This document shows, in pieces, positions 34,347-43,211 of a stretch of 50,097 nucleotides of DNA (within the stretch, counting starts at the first letter, position 1; every line of letters starts with the position of its first letter). The notes beneath the pieces were generated by a model. It was not told the origin of the DNA and searched no databases. It was given only the letters and a program-made list of their open reading frames with translations. Source of the DNA: an uncultured Nitrosospira sp. (GTDB lineage: Bacteria > Nitrospirota > Nitrospiria > Nitrospirales > Nitrospiraceae). The stretch covers positions 77,055-127,151 of the forward strand of contig CAADGK010000064.1 of NCBI GenBank assembly GCA_900696515.1, read 5' to 3'. The position numbers and the translations under genes were made by a program.

Positions 34347-34373
34347 GACGTGAACCATACAACATTTTATAGT
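34345..34373 (+). promoter_or_regulatory. Promoter candidate for the TolC-family gene
   Basis: ATGACG (34345-34350), a 17-base spacer and TATAGT (34368-34373). Transcripts would start near 34380 with a leader of about 30 bases to ATG 34410, which has AAGGAGG. Confidence 0.45.
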
Positions 34374-34409
34374 ATGCTCTTGTATCACTCGTTGATCAAG
34401 GAGGCATGT

Positions 34410-35978
34410 ATGCATCGCATATCCTCGGCACGTCACTATCGTCTCACGATCATGGTGATCGCAGGATGGGTATGCATGTCCCTGCCCCTCACAGCTTGGT
34501 GTTTGGACGTGACTCAGCCGCTTCCGATGGAACGGCGTGAAACCGTATCACTGGCTGACGCCGCAGTGCGGGCGTTGCAGAGCAATCTTGACATCAGCAT
34601 CAGCCGGCAGAATCGAGAAAGCCGACTGGCCGATATCATCATCGAACAATCGAAGTTCGACCCAAACCTGAGCATCAACGGCCAATACAACCGAACCGTG
34701 AATCCGCTCAATCGACCCGTGTTCGGGGGAACCGATCCAAATCTCCTTGGTCAGATCACCACCTTCGATCAACGGGCCCATTCGCTGACGGTCGATGCAC
34801 AGACCAATCTGATCACAGGCGGAAACTTTGACGTCAACTATAGCCCTGCCCGCAACAGTGTGAACCAAAACGTCGCGCGTGGATTCCTGTTCAACCCATC
34901 GTGGACAGGAGGGTTAGCATTCACGTTCACGCAACCGCTGCTCAGGAACGCGGGAATCGCCATCAACAAGACCTTTATCAAGGTCGCTCAAAACAATGCG
35001 ATCGTCGAACAGCATGTCTTTCGAGATCGAGTCATGACCGTCATTGCCTCGGTGGAACAGACCTACTGGGAAGTCGTCTTTGCCAACGAAAGCCTGAAGG
35101 TCGCCCAGGTGGCCTTGAAAGCCGCCGAAGAACTCTTGGCTGCCAACCGGGCGAAGACCAAGGCAGGCGTGATGTCTATCGTTGACGTACTCCAAGCGGA
35201 GGCCGCCGTTGCGTCAAGGGTGGAACAGGTATTAGTGGCTGAAAAATCCATTCGTGACCAAGAAGATCAATTGCGGCGGCTTTTGAATCCAGGCGAGGAG
35301 GATCTGCGCCAGGACGTCCGCCTCACACCAGTCGATCCTCCCGTCACCGTCCTTGAACCTCTGAGCCTCCAGGAGGCCATCGACACCGCCATCGAACAAC
35401 GGCCTGAAATCACACAGGCCAAGAAAAATGTCGAAACCGGTGAACTCAATAAGCAGTTTGCGCGTAACCAGCTGCTCCCGACGCTTTCGCTTCAGGGCAC
35501 AATCGGACTCGCCGGCCTTGGCGGGGACTACGGCGAATCCTTCACCAGAAACTTCAGCGGCGACTTCTACAACTATGGAGCCGGGCTGGTGCTCAGCTAT
35601 CCGCTCGGGAACCGGGCTGCCATCAGCAGCTATAGCAAGCGAAAGCTTGAGGCACAAAACGCTGAGGTGGCCCTCGCGAATGTGCGCCAGCAAATCATCG
35701 TCGGCATCCGTGAGGCGGTGCGCCGAGTACAGACAGATTTTAAGCGGATCGAAACCACCAGGTCTGCACGCATCATGGCGGAAAAACAACTCCAGGCCGA
35801 ACAGGAACGGCTGAAAGTGGGACTCAGCACGACGCGCTTCGTACTCGAGTTCCAGCGTGATCTCGCAACCGCGCAGGGGAACGAGTTGCGGGCGATCGTC
35901 GATTACAATAAGTCGTTATCCAACTTGTCTCGCCACAAGGCGACCACCTTGGATCGCTATCACCTCGAACTTTCGTAG
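34410..35978 (+). CDS. TolC-family outer-membrane channel protein
   Basis: A 522-residue outer-membrane efflux-type protein. ATG 34410 has an AAGGAGG site; the signal peptide ends near TAWCLD. The family's repeated coiled-coil pattern is visible in both halves: VSLADAAVRALQSNLDISIS, then VIASVEQTYWEVVFANESLKVA, and in the second half LQEAIDTAIEQRPEITQAKK and IREAVRRVQTDFKRIETT. TolC proteins form trimers that link inner-membrane transporters to the outside. No adaptor or pump gene lies next to it, so its partner cannot be named. The presence of the gene supports a Gram-negative envelope. Confidence 0.88.
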   Translation: MHRISSARHYRLTIMVIAGWVCMSLPLTAWCLDVTQPLPMERRETVSLADAAVRALQSNLDISISRQNRESRLADIIIEQSKFDPNLSINGQYNRTVNPLNRPVFGGTDPNLLGQITTFDQRAHSLTVDAQTNLITGGNFDVNYSPARNSVNQNVARGFLFNPSWTGGLAFTFTQPLLRNAGIAINKTFIKVAQNNAIVEQHVFRDRVMTVIASVEQTYWEVVFANESLKVAQVALKAAEELLAANRAKTKAGVMSIVDVLQAEAAVASRVEQVLVAEKSIRDQEDQLRRLLNPGEEDLRQDVRLTPVDPPVTVLEPLSLQEAIDTAIEQRPEITQAKKNVETGELNKQFARNQLLPTLSLQGTIGLAGLGGDYGESFTRNFSGDFYNYGAGLVLSYPLGNRAAISSYSKRKLEAQNAEVALANVRQQIIVGIREAVRRVQTDFKRIETTRSARIMAEKQLQAEQERLKVGLSTTRFVLEFQRDLATAQGNELRAIVDYNKSLSNLSRHKATTLDRYHLELS

Positions 35979-35985
35979 CCCATCC

Positions 35986-36693
35986 ATGATGCCAGAGCCC
36001 CATCGGCTCGCTCACGGTCACATTGTCCATACGGGAGCAGCCCTGGCGCTGCTCCCCATCGGAGCCACGCTCGGCTATTACACTCTTCCCACTTCTATCC
36101 AGACTCAGCTACTTATTCAATTCATCCCGCAGTTGCTGGCGTATGTAGCGATGGGCATCTGGGTTTCGGGCACATCTGAAATCCCGAGACGACTAGGGCT
36201 GGAGGGGACGAAGTTCATCAGCGGACTGCAGTGGGGTCTGCTCACAGGTCTGTCTCTGGGTTGTCTCAATACCATCGTGATTCTGTCACTCTATCCATCA
36301 TTCGGCTATGACATCACCTTTCTGAAACAGACTCCTCACGGTCGGCTTCCGGTCTTGCTGATGGTCCCCTGGTTCATCTGTGCCATCGCGTTGTTCGTGG
36401 AAGTCAACTTTCGCGGCTTCCTCTTGGGCCGCTTAGCTGAATTCGAACGGCAATGGAGAAGGGCTCACTCCAACCATGAGTGTGCTCCTCTGGCACTGCT
36501 GGCCACGACACTGACATTTACATTCGACCCATTCATGGTGAATACCTTTCAACATCTCCACTGGATCGCATTGTGGGATGGGCTCATCTGGGGAACGATC
36601 TGGCTCAGAACCCGCAATCTCTGGATCACCATCGTCGCCCATGCCGTCGAGGTCATCATCATGTACAGTGCCGTCAGAGCGACGATAGGATGA
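35986..36693 (+). CDS. CPBP-like membrane protein with a degenerate active site
   Basis: A 235-residue polytopic membrane protein resembling the CPBP (Rce1/Abi) intramembrane protease family. The motif-1 region reads FVEVNFRGFLLGRL, where the family has EExxxR; only the second Glu and the Arg remain. The FxxxH region (NTFQHLHWIALWDGLIWG) and the last His (WITIVAHAVEVIIM) can be found, but the usual Asn after the last His is missing. It may be inactive or have a different role. ATG 35986 or 35989 follows the TolC-type stop by about ten bases, with no strong ribosome site. About seven membrane segments are visible. Confidence 0.65.
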   Translation: MMPEPHRLAHGHIVHTGAALALLPIGATLGYYTLPTSIQTQLLIQFIPQLLAYVAMGIWVSGTSEIPRRLGLEGTKFISGLQWGLLTGLSLGCLNTIVILSLYPSFGYDITFLKQTPHGRLPVLLMVPWFICAIALFVEVNFRGFLLGRLAEFERQWRRAHSNHECAPLALLATTLTFTFDPFMVNTFQHLHWIALWDGLIWGTIWLRTRNLWITIVAHAVEVIIMYSAVRATIG

Positions 36694-36793
36694 GACCTGT
36701 GAGTACGAATTACATATTGGGATTGTCGTGCACAACAAACCTGTGGCCGGTATCATTAGGATATCGCAAGAAACATAAGCCGGAGGATCGTTG

Positions 36794-37132
36794 GTGAGTG
36801 ATGTCGCAAAGTATGTCGTCTATTTCCTGCTCGGTGGCACGATCGTCAGCCTGTCCACCTACCTTGGAGCCAAAGGCAATTCGTTCCTCGCTGCCATGGC
36901 CAGCACCTTTCCCGCCATCACTGCAGCAACCTTCATCCTGCTGTATATGAATGGCGGTAGCGCACCCACCGTCGACTACGCCAAGAGCCTCATGTGGTTC
37001 GTCCCACCCTGGATCGTCTACGTCACCGCGATGATCATGGGCATTCCCCGCCTGGGCTTCTGGCCTGCGATGGCCGGATCCCTCGTCCTCTATCTAGGGT
37101 GCGTCGGGCTCGTGAAGATGATGCTACGGTAG
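36794..37132 (+). CDS. DUF3147/GlpM-like membrane protein
   Basis: A 112-residue protein with four hydrophobic segments. It has the pattern of DUF3147 (GlpM-like): YVVYFLLGGTIVSLSTYLG, ASTFPAITAATFILLYMNGG, SLMWFVPPWIVYVTAM and PRLGFWPAMAGSLVLYLG. GTG 36794 is chosen because GGAGG lies eight bases upstream; TTG 36791 is the alternative. The gene is about 100 bases after the CPBP-like gene on the same strand. Function unknown. Confidence 0.65.
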   Translation: MSDVAKYVVYFLLGGTIVSLSTYLGAKGNSFLAAMASTFPAITAATFILLYMNGGSAPTVDYAKSLMWFVPPWIVYVTAMIMGIPRLGFWPAMAGSLVLYLGCVGLVKMMLR

Positions 37133-37173
37133 CGGCGCAAGATCGGATTCACCAGGACTCTGGCTTGCGAAAA

Positions 37174-37202
37174 TGTACATGATTGCGTACACTTCTCATA
37201 AT
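37174..37202 (+). promoter_or_regulatory. Operator-promoter of the toxin-antitoxin pair
   Basis: TGTAC and GTACA (37174-37178 and 37187-37191) form an inverted repeat. The left half is also part of TGTACA, which serves as a -35 box for CATAAT (37197-37202) with a 17-base spacer. TGTACA cores are typical operators of YefM-type antitoxins. Binding there would block its own promoter, the usual autoregulation. Confidence 0.6.
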
Positions 37203-37217
37203 AAGTGAGGTGTAGTC

Positions 37218-37484
37218 ATGGTTAAAACAATGTCACTCAAACAAGCTCGTTCTCGATTCTCCTCCCTTGTTGATAAGGCAGATCGTTTGTCGGAACGGTT
37301 TATCGTGACGAAGAACGGCACGCCAAAAGCAGTCGTGATAGGAGCAGACGAATATGAAAGCTGGGTAGAGACCCTGGAACTGCTCTCAAATCCAAAAGCC
37401 GTCAAAGCCCTCCAACAAGGATTGAAAGATGCGAAGGGCGGGAAATTTCGCTCATTTAAGGATGTGTTCGGCGAAGATCAGTGA
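37218..37484 (+). CDS. Antitoxin, Phd/YefM family
   Basis: An 88-residue antitoxin. The N-terminal half has the Phd/YefM DNA-binding fold: MSLKQARSRFSSLVDKA, then ERFIVTKNGTPKAVVIGADEYESW. The C-terminal part, which would wrap the toxin, is polar (LKDAKGGKFRSFKDVFGED). ATG 37218 follows GTGAGGTG. The stop overlaps the GTG start of the toxin gene (GTGA), so antitoxin is made first and coupled. Expected regulation is autorepression at the TGTAC/GTACA operator just upstream. Confidence 0.88.
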   Translation: MVKTMSLKQARSRFSSLVDKADRLSERFIVTKNGTPKAVVIGADEYESWVETLELLSNPKAVKALQQGLKDAKGGKFRSFKDVFGEDQ

Positions 37485-37732
37485 AGCACATCAAACTCAC
37501 CCATCAAGCCGTCAAGGATCTCGATGCCTTCGATCACGCAATCCGAGAACGCATCAAAGAGTCCCTCCGTCACCTTGCCAACCATCCATCCGAAGGCAAG
37601 CCACTCAAAGGCCGTTTTCAGAAAGACAAAGTGTGGTCCTACCGAGTCTGGCCCTATCGTGTTCTTTACCGCACAGTAGCGGGCTGGACCGAAATCTTAT
37701 CGATCGAACACCGGAAAGATGTGTATCGATAG
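37481..37732 (+). CDS. Toxin, RelE/ParE superfamily
   Basis: An 83-residue toxin of the RelE/ParE superfamily. The fold markers are IKLTHQAVKDLDAFDHAIRE, LANHPSEGKPLKGRF, then SYRVWPYRVLYRTV and ILSIEHRKDVYR. The basic C-terminus with Arg, His and Tyr resembles RelE-type mRNA interferases more than gyrase-targeting ParE. The start is GTG 37481, overlapping the antitoxin stop. Both genes look intact, so the module is probably functional. Confidence 0.88.
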   Translation: MKHIKLTHQAVKDLDAFDHAIRERIKESLRHLANHPSEGKPLKGRFQKDKVWSYRVWPYRVLYRTVAGWTEILSIEHRKDVYR

Positions 37733-37827
37733 ACCCTGCGCCTCATCGCGCTTTACCAAACGACTGCCGATAAACTTGCTCCACGTTCCCTTTCTGTTCC
37801 TTTTCACATTTCACTGCCCCCAGTCAC

Positions 37828-38151
37828 CTACTGCTCTACCACCACTGCCGTCCCGTTCGCACTGACCATCAACATGCTGCTGTTGGTCCCGATGGTTTCA
37901 TAATCGATATCAATCCCGATAATCGCATTAGCACCCAAGTGTTTGGCTTGCTCCTCCATTTCTTCGAGCGCAATTGTCTTCGCCTTTCGCAGTTCCTTTT
38001 CATAGCTGGCCGAGCGCCCGCCGACGATATCGCGGATCGATGCGAAAAAATCACGGAAGATGTTCGCACCGAGAATCGCGTCACCGGAAACTAACCCCAG
38101 ATACTTCACCGTTTTCTTGCCTTCAAGATTGTTGGTCGTCGATAGAATCAT
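37828..38151 (-). CDS. UPF0145 (YbjQ-type) protein
   Basis: A 107-residue protein of the UPF0145/YbjQ family, which forms ring-like oligomers and was once proposed to bind heavy metals. Signature blocks: [24 protein letters not shown]-like start, then [12 protein letters not shown]-type [20 protein letters not shown] and [16 protein letters not shown] 38151 lies behind AGGAGG. It stands alone, convergent with the toxin gene and divergent from uvrA. No partner is visible, and the function is not known. Confidence 0.88.
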   Translation of the reverse strand: MILSTTNNLEGKKTVKYLGLVSGDAILGANIFRDFFASIRDIVGGRSASYEKELRKAKTIALEEMEEQAKHLGANAIIGIDIDYETIGTNSSMLMVSANGTAVVVEQ

Positions 38152-38223
38152 GGATCCTCCTGGTTAAATATCCGGACATTCGCTCATCCAACTGGCCAAT
38201 CAGCAAACCTTACCTCAACCCCA

Positions 38224-38252
38224 TTGAAGCGGAGCGATAGGACTGCTAGCAT
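38224..38252 (+). promoter_or_regulatory. Promoter candidate for the uvrA-type gene
   Basis: TTGAAG (38224-38229), a 17-base spacer and TAGCAT (38247-38252). The transcript would start near 38259, only about ten bases before the TTG start at 38270. I saw no LexA-type CTG-N10-CAG operator here. Confidence 0.4.
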
Positions 38253-38269
38253 CATCCACTTATCACACC

Positions 38270-41068
38270 TTGGATCAGACAGTGAACCCTATTCCTTTGC
38301 ATCCGAATCAATCTACCAATCTCATTATTGAGGGAGCCAGGCAGAACAATCTCAAGAACGTTTCGCTGCAGATTCCCCATAATCAGGTCACGGCCATCAC
38401 AGGTGTCTCAGGATCCGGTAAATCCTCGCTCGCGTTCGACACAATCTTTGCCGAAGGCCAGTGGCGTTACGTCGAATCGCTCTCGACCTATGCCCGCATG
38501 TTTCTGGACAAGGTGGCTCGTCCGGATGTGGATCGGCTGATCAACGTTCGTCCGGCAATCGCGATTGAGCAGAAGAACCAAGTACGGACGGCTCGTTCGA
38601 CGGTCGGCACGACGACGGAGATCGCCGATCTGCTGCGCCTGCTCTTCGCCAAAATCGGTAAACCGACTTGTCCGGACTGTAAGCTGGAAGGCCGTTCGTT
38701 TCAACCGGACTCCGTCGCAAACGACCTACTCACCCGATGGCCTGATGCCCGGGCCATGATTCTGTTCCCCATTCCCACGCCCAAGCCCAAGGAAGAAGCC
38801 GCGTTTGTCCAGTCTCTGCTGACCAGAGGATTCACGAGACTCAAGACACAGGATGATGTGATCGACCTACATGACTCAGGACAGGTGAAACTCCACAAGT
38901 CTGCATCCCTTCATATCGTCCTGGATCGTCTTGTGATCCGAGAAGACAACCGCACCAGACTAGTCGAAGCTGTAGAAACAGCCTTTCATGAAGGAGAAGG
39001 CCGCTGTTCCATCGATATCATCGACCATGGACGACAGTCCTACAACGCACAGTTTCTCTGCCAGGGTTGCGGGCGAACGTTCGAACCGTTGAGGCCGATT
39101 CTCTTTTCGTTCAACCATCCGCTCGGCGCCTGTCCCGAGTGCAAGGGATTCGGCAATGTACTGCGATACGATCCTGAGCTGGTCATCCCCGACCAGACAA
39201 AATCCCTCGCCCAAGGTGCGATCGAACCCTGGAGCAAACCCAGCTCGGCCTGGTGGCAGAAGCAAATGCTGACTGCGATGAAAAAACATGGCGTTGACGT
39301 CGAGACTCCCTTTAAGTCACTACCGGCGGATCAGCAGCAGTTACTCTGGGAGGGGGCCAAATCCTTCGATGGCATCAACGACTTCTTCGAGTACCTGGAA
39401 GGCAAGCGGTACAAGCTGCACGTTCGGGTCTTCCTCAGCCGCTACCGCACGCCTTTCGATTGCCCCGGTTGCCATGGTACACGCTTGAAACCGGACGCGA
39501 GCTTCGTCAAGCTCGCCGGCAGTGATATTCACGAGACGACGGAACGAACGGTCGAGAGTCTTGCAGCCTGGGTGGACTCCCTGCCCTTGCGCCGCTCCGA
39601 ACAGGAGATCACGGCAGATATTCTCCGGCAACTCAAATCAAAACTGGGCTTTCTCCAACGCGTTGGCCTGGGATACTTGACGCTCAATCGGCAAACGAAA
39701 ACCCTCTCCGGTGGGGAAGCCCAGCGAGTAGCGTTGGCGAATCAACTCGGTTCGCGACTGGTCGGTACGCTTTACGTGCTCGACGAACCGACCATTGGTC
39801 TCCATGCCAGAGATACCGATCTATTGGCCGGGATCCTGCGTGATCTCGCAGCGAGTGGAAATACCGTTGTGGTCGTCGAGCATGACCGCCGCATGATTGA
39901 GTCTGCCGATTTCCTCGTCGAACTGGGCCCCCACTCCGGAGAAAAGGGCGGGGAGATCGTCCGTGCAGCGCCACTGAAAGAATTCATGCAGGATCCTCGA
40001 GCCACCACTGCCCGATACTTGCGTGGCGATGAAGAGATCCCGCACCCTTGCTCACGGCGAAACGGAAACGGCAAGATACTGGTGCTCGCCGGGGCCACGG
40101 AACACAATTTGAAAGATCTCTCCCTCCGCATTCCCCTCGGTATGCTGATCTGTGTCACCGGCGTGTCCGGTTCAGGGAAAAGTACGCTGGTTGAAGAGAC
40201 GCTCTATCGGGCCGTAGCCCGAGCCTTTCGCGTGACATCTCTGCCCATGGGGCGGTTCAAAGCGATCAAAGGCATCGAGCACCTCAAGGGCATCCGCCTG
40301 ATCGACCAGCAACCGATCGGGCGTACGCCTCGTTCCAATCCGATCACCTACCTGAAAGCGTTCGATGAGATTCGTCAGCTTTTTTCCACAGAACGGGAAG
40401 CCCAACGGTTAGGACTGACACCTGGACACTTTTCGTTTAATGCCACCGGTGGCCGCTGCGAACGCTGCGAGGGGAGCGGAGTGGAAAAACTCGAGATGTA
40501 CTTCTTCGAGGACATCTATGCGCCGTGCGAGGTCTGTGAGGGCAAACGCTTCAAATCAGCTGTCCTACAGATTCGTCACCGCGGGAAAAATGTCGCCGAA
40601 GTCCTCAACATGACCGTGGAAGAAGCAGCGTCATTCTTCACCGGAACGCCGAAGCTTCAAGATAAGCTCCAGCTGCTCTCGTCAATCGGGCTCGGCTATC
40701 TCCGCCTTGGCCAATCCGCGACCACGTTATCCGGTGGGGAAGCCCAGCGATTGAAAATCGCCGCTGAACTCAAAGATGCCTCAGCCAAAGACATCCTCTA
40801 TATTTTGGACGAGCCCACCACCGGCCTGCACTTTGAGGACATCAAGAAACTCCTGACGGTCCTCCACAAACTCGTGAATGCCGGGAACACGCTGGTCGTC
40901 GTTGAGCACAACCTCGACGTGATCAAATCTGCCGACTGGATCATCGATCTCGGCCCAGAAGGCGGCGCCGCTGGCGGTCACATCATGGCCGAAGGCCGGC
41001 CGGAACAGGTGGCAAAGGTGGCTGAATCACATACAGGGCGGTTTTTGGCAACGGTGTTGGGAGAATAG
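38270..41068 (+). CDS. uvrA: UvrA-family excinuclease ATPase
   Basis: UvrA finds helix-distorting lesions and loads UvrB. The 932-residue protein has both ABC modules: Walker A GVSGSGKSS (about residues 45-52) and a second GVSGSGKST, with signatures LSGGEAQRVALANQ and LSGGEAQRLKIAA. Two zinc modules are visible (CQGC...CPEC and CERCEGSG...CEVC), with another CPDC pair near residue 126. Several family-wide positions differ from E. coli UvrA, such as AIEQKNQVRTARSTVGTTTE in place of the usual IDQKTTSRNPRSTVGTVTE. It may therefore be a UvrA paralogue rather than the main subunit. The TTG start at 38270 has no clear ribosome site; GTG 38282 is possible. Confidence 0.9.
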   Translation: MDQTVNPIPLHPNQSTNLIIEGARQNNLKNVSLQIPHNQVTAITGVSGSGKSSLAFDTIFAEGQWRYVESLSTYARMFLDKVARPDVDRLINVRPAIAIEQKNQVRTARSTVGTTTEIADLLRLLFAKIGKPTCPDCKLEGRSFQPDSVANDLLTRWPDARAMILFPIPTPKPKEEAAFVQSLLTRGFTRLKTQDDVIDLHDSGQVKLHKSASLHIVLDRLVIREDNRTRLVEAVETAFHEGEGRCSIDIIDHGRQSYNAQFLCQGCGRTFEPLRPILFSFNHPLGACPECKGFGNVLRYDPELVIPDQTKSLAQGAIEPWSKPSSAWWQKQMLTAMKKHGVDVETPFKSLPADQQQLLWEGAKSFDGINDFFEYLEGKRYKLHVRVFLSRYRTPFDCPGCHGTRLKPDASFVKLAGSDIHETTERTVESLAAWVDSLPLRRSEQEITADILRQLKSKLGFLQRVGLGYLTLNRQTKTLSGGEAQRVALANQLGSRLVGTLYVLDEPTIGLHARDTDLLAGILRDLAASGNTVVVVEHDRRMIESADFLVELGPHSGEKGGEIVRAAPLKEFMQDPRATTARYLRGDEEIPHPCSRRNGNGKILVLAGATEHNLKDLSLRIPLGMLICVTGVSGSGKSTLVEETLYRAVARAFRVTSLPMGRFKAIKGIEHLKGIRLIDQQPIGRTPRSNPITYLKAFDEIRQLFSTEREAQRLGLTPGHFSFNATGGRCERCEGSGVEKLEMYFFEDIYAPCEVCEGKRFKSAVLQIRHRGKNVAEVLNMTVEEAASFFTGTPKLQDKLQLLSSIGLGYLRLGQSATTLSGGEAQRLKIAAELKDASAKDILYILDEPTTGLHFEDIKKLLTVLHKLVNAGNTLVVVEHNLDVIKSADWIIDLGPEGGAAGGHIMAEGRPEQVAKVAESHTGRFLATVLGE

Positions 41069-41097
41069 CGTCACAGTTTCAAACAGAGGGTTGTCGA

Positions 41098-42477
41098 CTA
41101 TAGCTCCGGCTTATCAACTTTCGCCGCTGGGTGTTCCCCTGCCAGTTTCGTGTGCAGATACTTCTTGCTTACGGTCGTGATGAGAAAGGCAAGACCGATG
41201 GCGATCGGCACAAAGATGGCCGAGGCCACGTTCGCATTGCCAAGCCAACCGACTTCATACAGTCCTTTGAAGACATATCCCGCCAGCCCGGCTAGGTAGT
41301 AGGCAATGACGATCACCGATAATCCCTCAACCGTGTGCTGAAGGATCACTTGGCTCTTCGTCGTCTTGTCGACGCTCTGGAGAAGCGTGAGATTCTGTGA
41401 CTCCACAATCAAGTCGATCCGGGTGCGAATAATCGCAATGATGCCTTCGAATCCGCTGCGAAGCGTATCGATCCGGCGCAAGAGTTGTTGATACCCTTCC
41501 GCCACACCCGTAATACCTCCCAATACATAGTCGGAGATGGGACGGTAGGAGGCTGTGGGCTGCTCCGCCAACGAGGCCAAGGTGGCATGCACGATCTTAT
41601 CGTACGGAATCGAGGCCGACAGTTCGAAGTGTAACTTGCCCGCCATACGATTGGTTTTCAGCAAATCTTGCGTGAGGCTGTTCAACCATCGCTGCAACGT
41701 CTCAGCATTGGCATGCCCGATATGCCCCGTAATGATTTCTCGCTGCTGGAGATGCACCTGTTCGAATTTATAGACTTGGTCGATCGCGGCGGAGAACAGC
41801 GGCTTCTGCATCAGCAGGAGATGGTAGTAGGTTTCAATCCGCACAACGGCATCCACAATGTCTTTCAACCGCGAGTGGTCGCCTTGCAACGGGCCGACGC
41901 TCACCCAGTACCGTTCTCGCCCGTGATTGTCCGGCGTAAAACTGGTCACGACAGCCGCCTGCTCATTGAAGATTCTGCTGCCATACAATACAGCCCCCGG
42001 CAACTGCCCTCGCACCTCATCGCGAGAAGGCATGGCTCCCGTCTTCAGCACGATATCCAACCGGCAAACGACCGAACCAAGGGGTGTCAAGGAGACGGGG
42101 ACAGCTGGAAACGTAAGTGGTCCAAAAGTAAGCAAACTCGCCGTGGATGAAGGCACATGCCAAAATTGGTAGTTATAGTATTCCGTATGGGCTTGCCAGA
42201 TGAGAATGAGACGATCTCCATTCTCGGCTTCCTTCACACCATAGCCAAAATTGTCTCGCAGTTCGATCCGCTCATCGGGAACCTTGAATCGCTCCAGTAA
42301 CGATTGAAATTCAGCTCGGCTGGCCGGGCGCTGCGTGGGCGGGTCGGACATGCGAAAGGCTTCGTACTGCACATGGGCCGGTGCCCGAATCCACTCGCTG
42401 ATCGGCTGATGCGGTCGCTCGTGCAGTTTCTTCAGAAATGATTCGCCGTCGTCCCGATAGAAGCCAGCCTGAGTCAC
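41098..42477 (-). CDS. DUF3422 family membrane protein
   Basis: A 459-residue protein of the DUF3422 family. GTG 42477 is chosen because AAGGGAGAG lies four bases upstream; the frame opens further out. The soluble N-terminal part contains ERPHQPI and the AHTEYYNYQFW block. A helical central region follows, and two membrane segments lie near the C-terminus (about residues 365-395 and 405-430). These membrane proteins are widespread, and their function is unsettled. It is convergent with uvrA across about 30 bases. Confidence 0.85.
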   Translation of the reverse strand: MTQAGFYRDDGESFLKKLHERPHQPISEWIRAPAHVQYEAFRMSDPPTQRPASRAEFQSLLERFKVPDERIELRDNFGYGVKEAENGDRLILIWQAHTEYYNYQFWHVPSSTASLLTFGPLTFPAVPVSLTPLGSVVCRLDIVLKTGAMPSRDEVRGQLPGAVLYGSRIFNEQAAVVTSFTPDNHGRERYWVSVGPLQGDHSRLKDIVDAVVRIETYYHLLLMQKPLFSAAIDQVYKFEQVHLQQREIITGHIGHANAETLQRWLNSLTQDLLKTNRMAGKLHFELSASIPYDKIVHATLASLAEQPTASYRPISDYVLGGITGVAEGYQQLLRRIDTLRSGFEGIIAIIRTRIDLIVESQNLTLLQSVDKTTKSQVILQHTVEGLSVIVIAYYLAGLAGYVFKGLYEVGWLGNANVASAIFVPIAIGLAFLITTVSKKYLHTKLAGEHPAAKVDKPEL

Positions 42478-42578
42478 AAATCTCTCCCTTACGAGAATGA
42501 AATACAGCCCTAACACTCACCGCTATTCTCTTTACCAATGATGCGTGAGTGATGAGGAGAGAAGCAAGAGGAGAGGAT

Positions 42579-43139
42579 TCAGTTGCAGGATGGATCGAAC
42601 GGCATCTCCGCGTAGGGCTGATAGGCTTCGCCCAACGTGCACAAGATGTCTCCCCACACGCGCGTCGGATCCTTTTCAAACACCGCTTGAGGATCGGCAG
42701 GAAGGATAATCCACGAGCCGGTTTTCATCTCGCCTTCCAGCTGGCCAGGCCCCCACCCGGAATAGCCAAGATAGGCCCTGAAGAATTCTTTCGTACCGGC
42801 GGCAGTGAGAATGCGTTCAACCATCCCGATATCCCCGCCGAGACAGACTCCGTCGAAGACATGGTGGGCATTGTCGGGAAATTGGTCACCCCGGTAGAGC
42901 AACATCACTTGATTCGTTTGTACGGGACCGCCGGCATAGAGGACATGCCCTGTACCTTCAATGACCGGAATCTGTGGCAGCGCCTCGGAAATCGACATCG
43001 CGGTGGGCCGATTCACAATGACACCCAAAGCGCCCTCCGGCCCATGTTCGCACAGCAACACCACGGTCTGGCGAAAATTGGGGTCGCGCAGGCCTGGCGC
43101 GGCGATCAAGAACATGCCCTTCCGGAGTTCCGTGCTCAT
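42579..43139 (-). CDS. yqgE: YqgE/AlgH family protein
   Basis: A 186-residue UPF0301 (YqgE/AlgH) protein. ATG 43139 is chosen behind GGTAGGA; the longer frame adds 19 unlikely residues. Family blocks: KGMFLIAAPGLRDPNFRQTVVLLCEH, GALGVIVNRP, YAGGPVQ and FRAYLGYSGWGPGQLEGE. In Pseudomonas AlgH was linked to alginate regulation, but the biochemical role is not established. The gene follows the nitrilase-family gene on the same strand after about 70 bases. Confidence 0.92.
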   Translation of the reverse strand: MSTELRKGMFLIAAPGLRDPNFRQTVVLLCEHGPEGALGVIVNRPTAMSISEALPQIPVIEGTGHVLYAGGPVQTNQVMLLYRGDQFPDNAHHVFDGVCLGGDIGMVERILTAAGTKEFFRAYLGYSGWGPGQLEGEMKTGSWIILPADPQAVFEKDPTRVWGDILCTLGEAYQPYAEMPFDPSCN

Positions 43140-43211
43140 GAGCGAAATCCTACCTTGCTCATGCAACTTGCGCAAGCTCCGGGCTTCTCTCGGCAAAATG
43201 CATGTGAGCGG

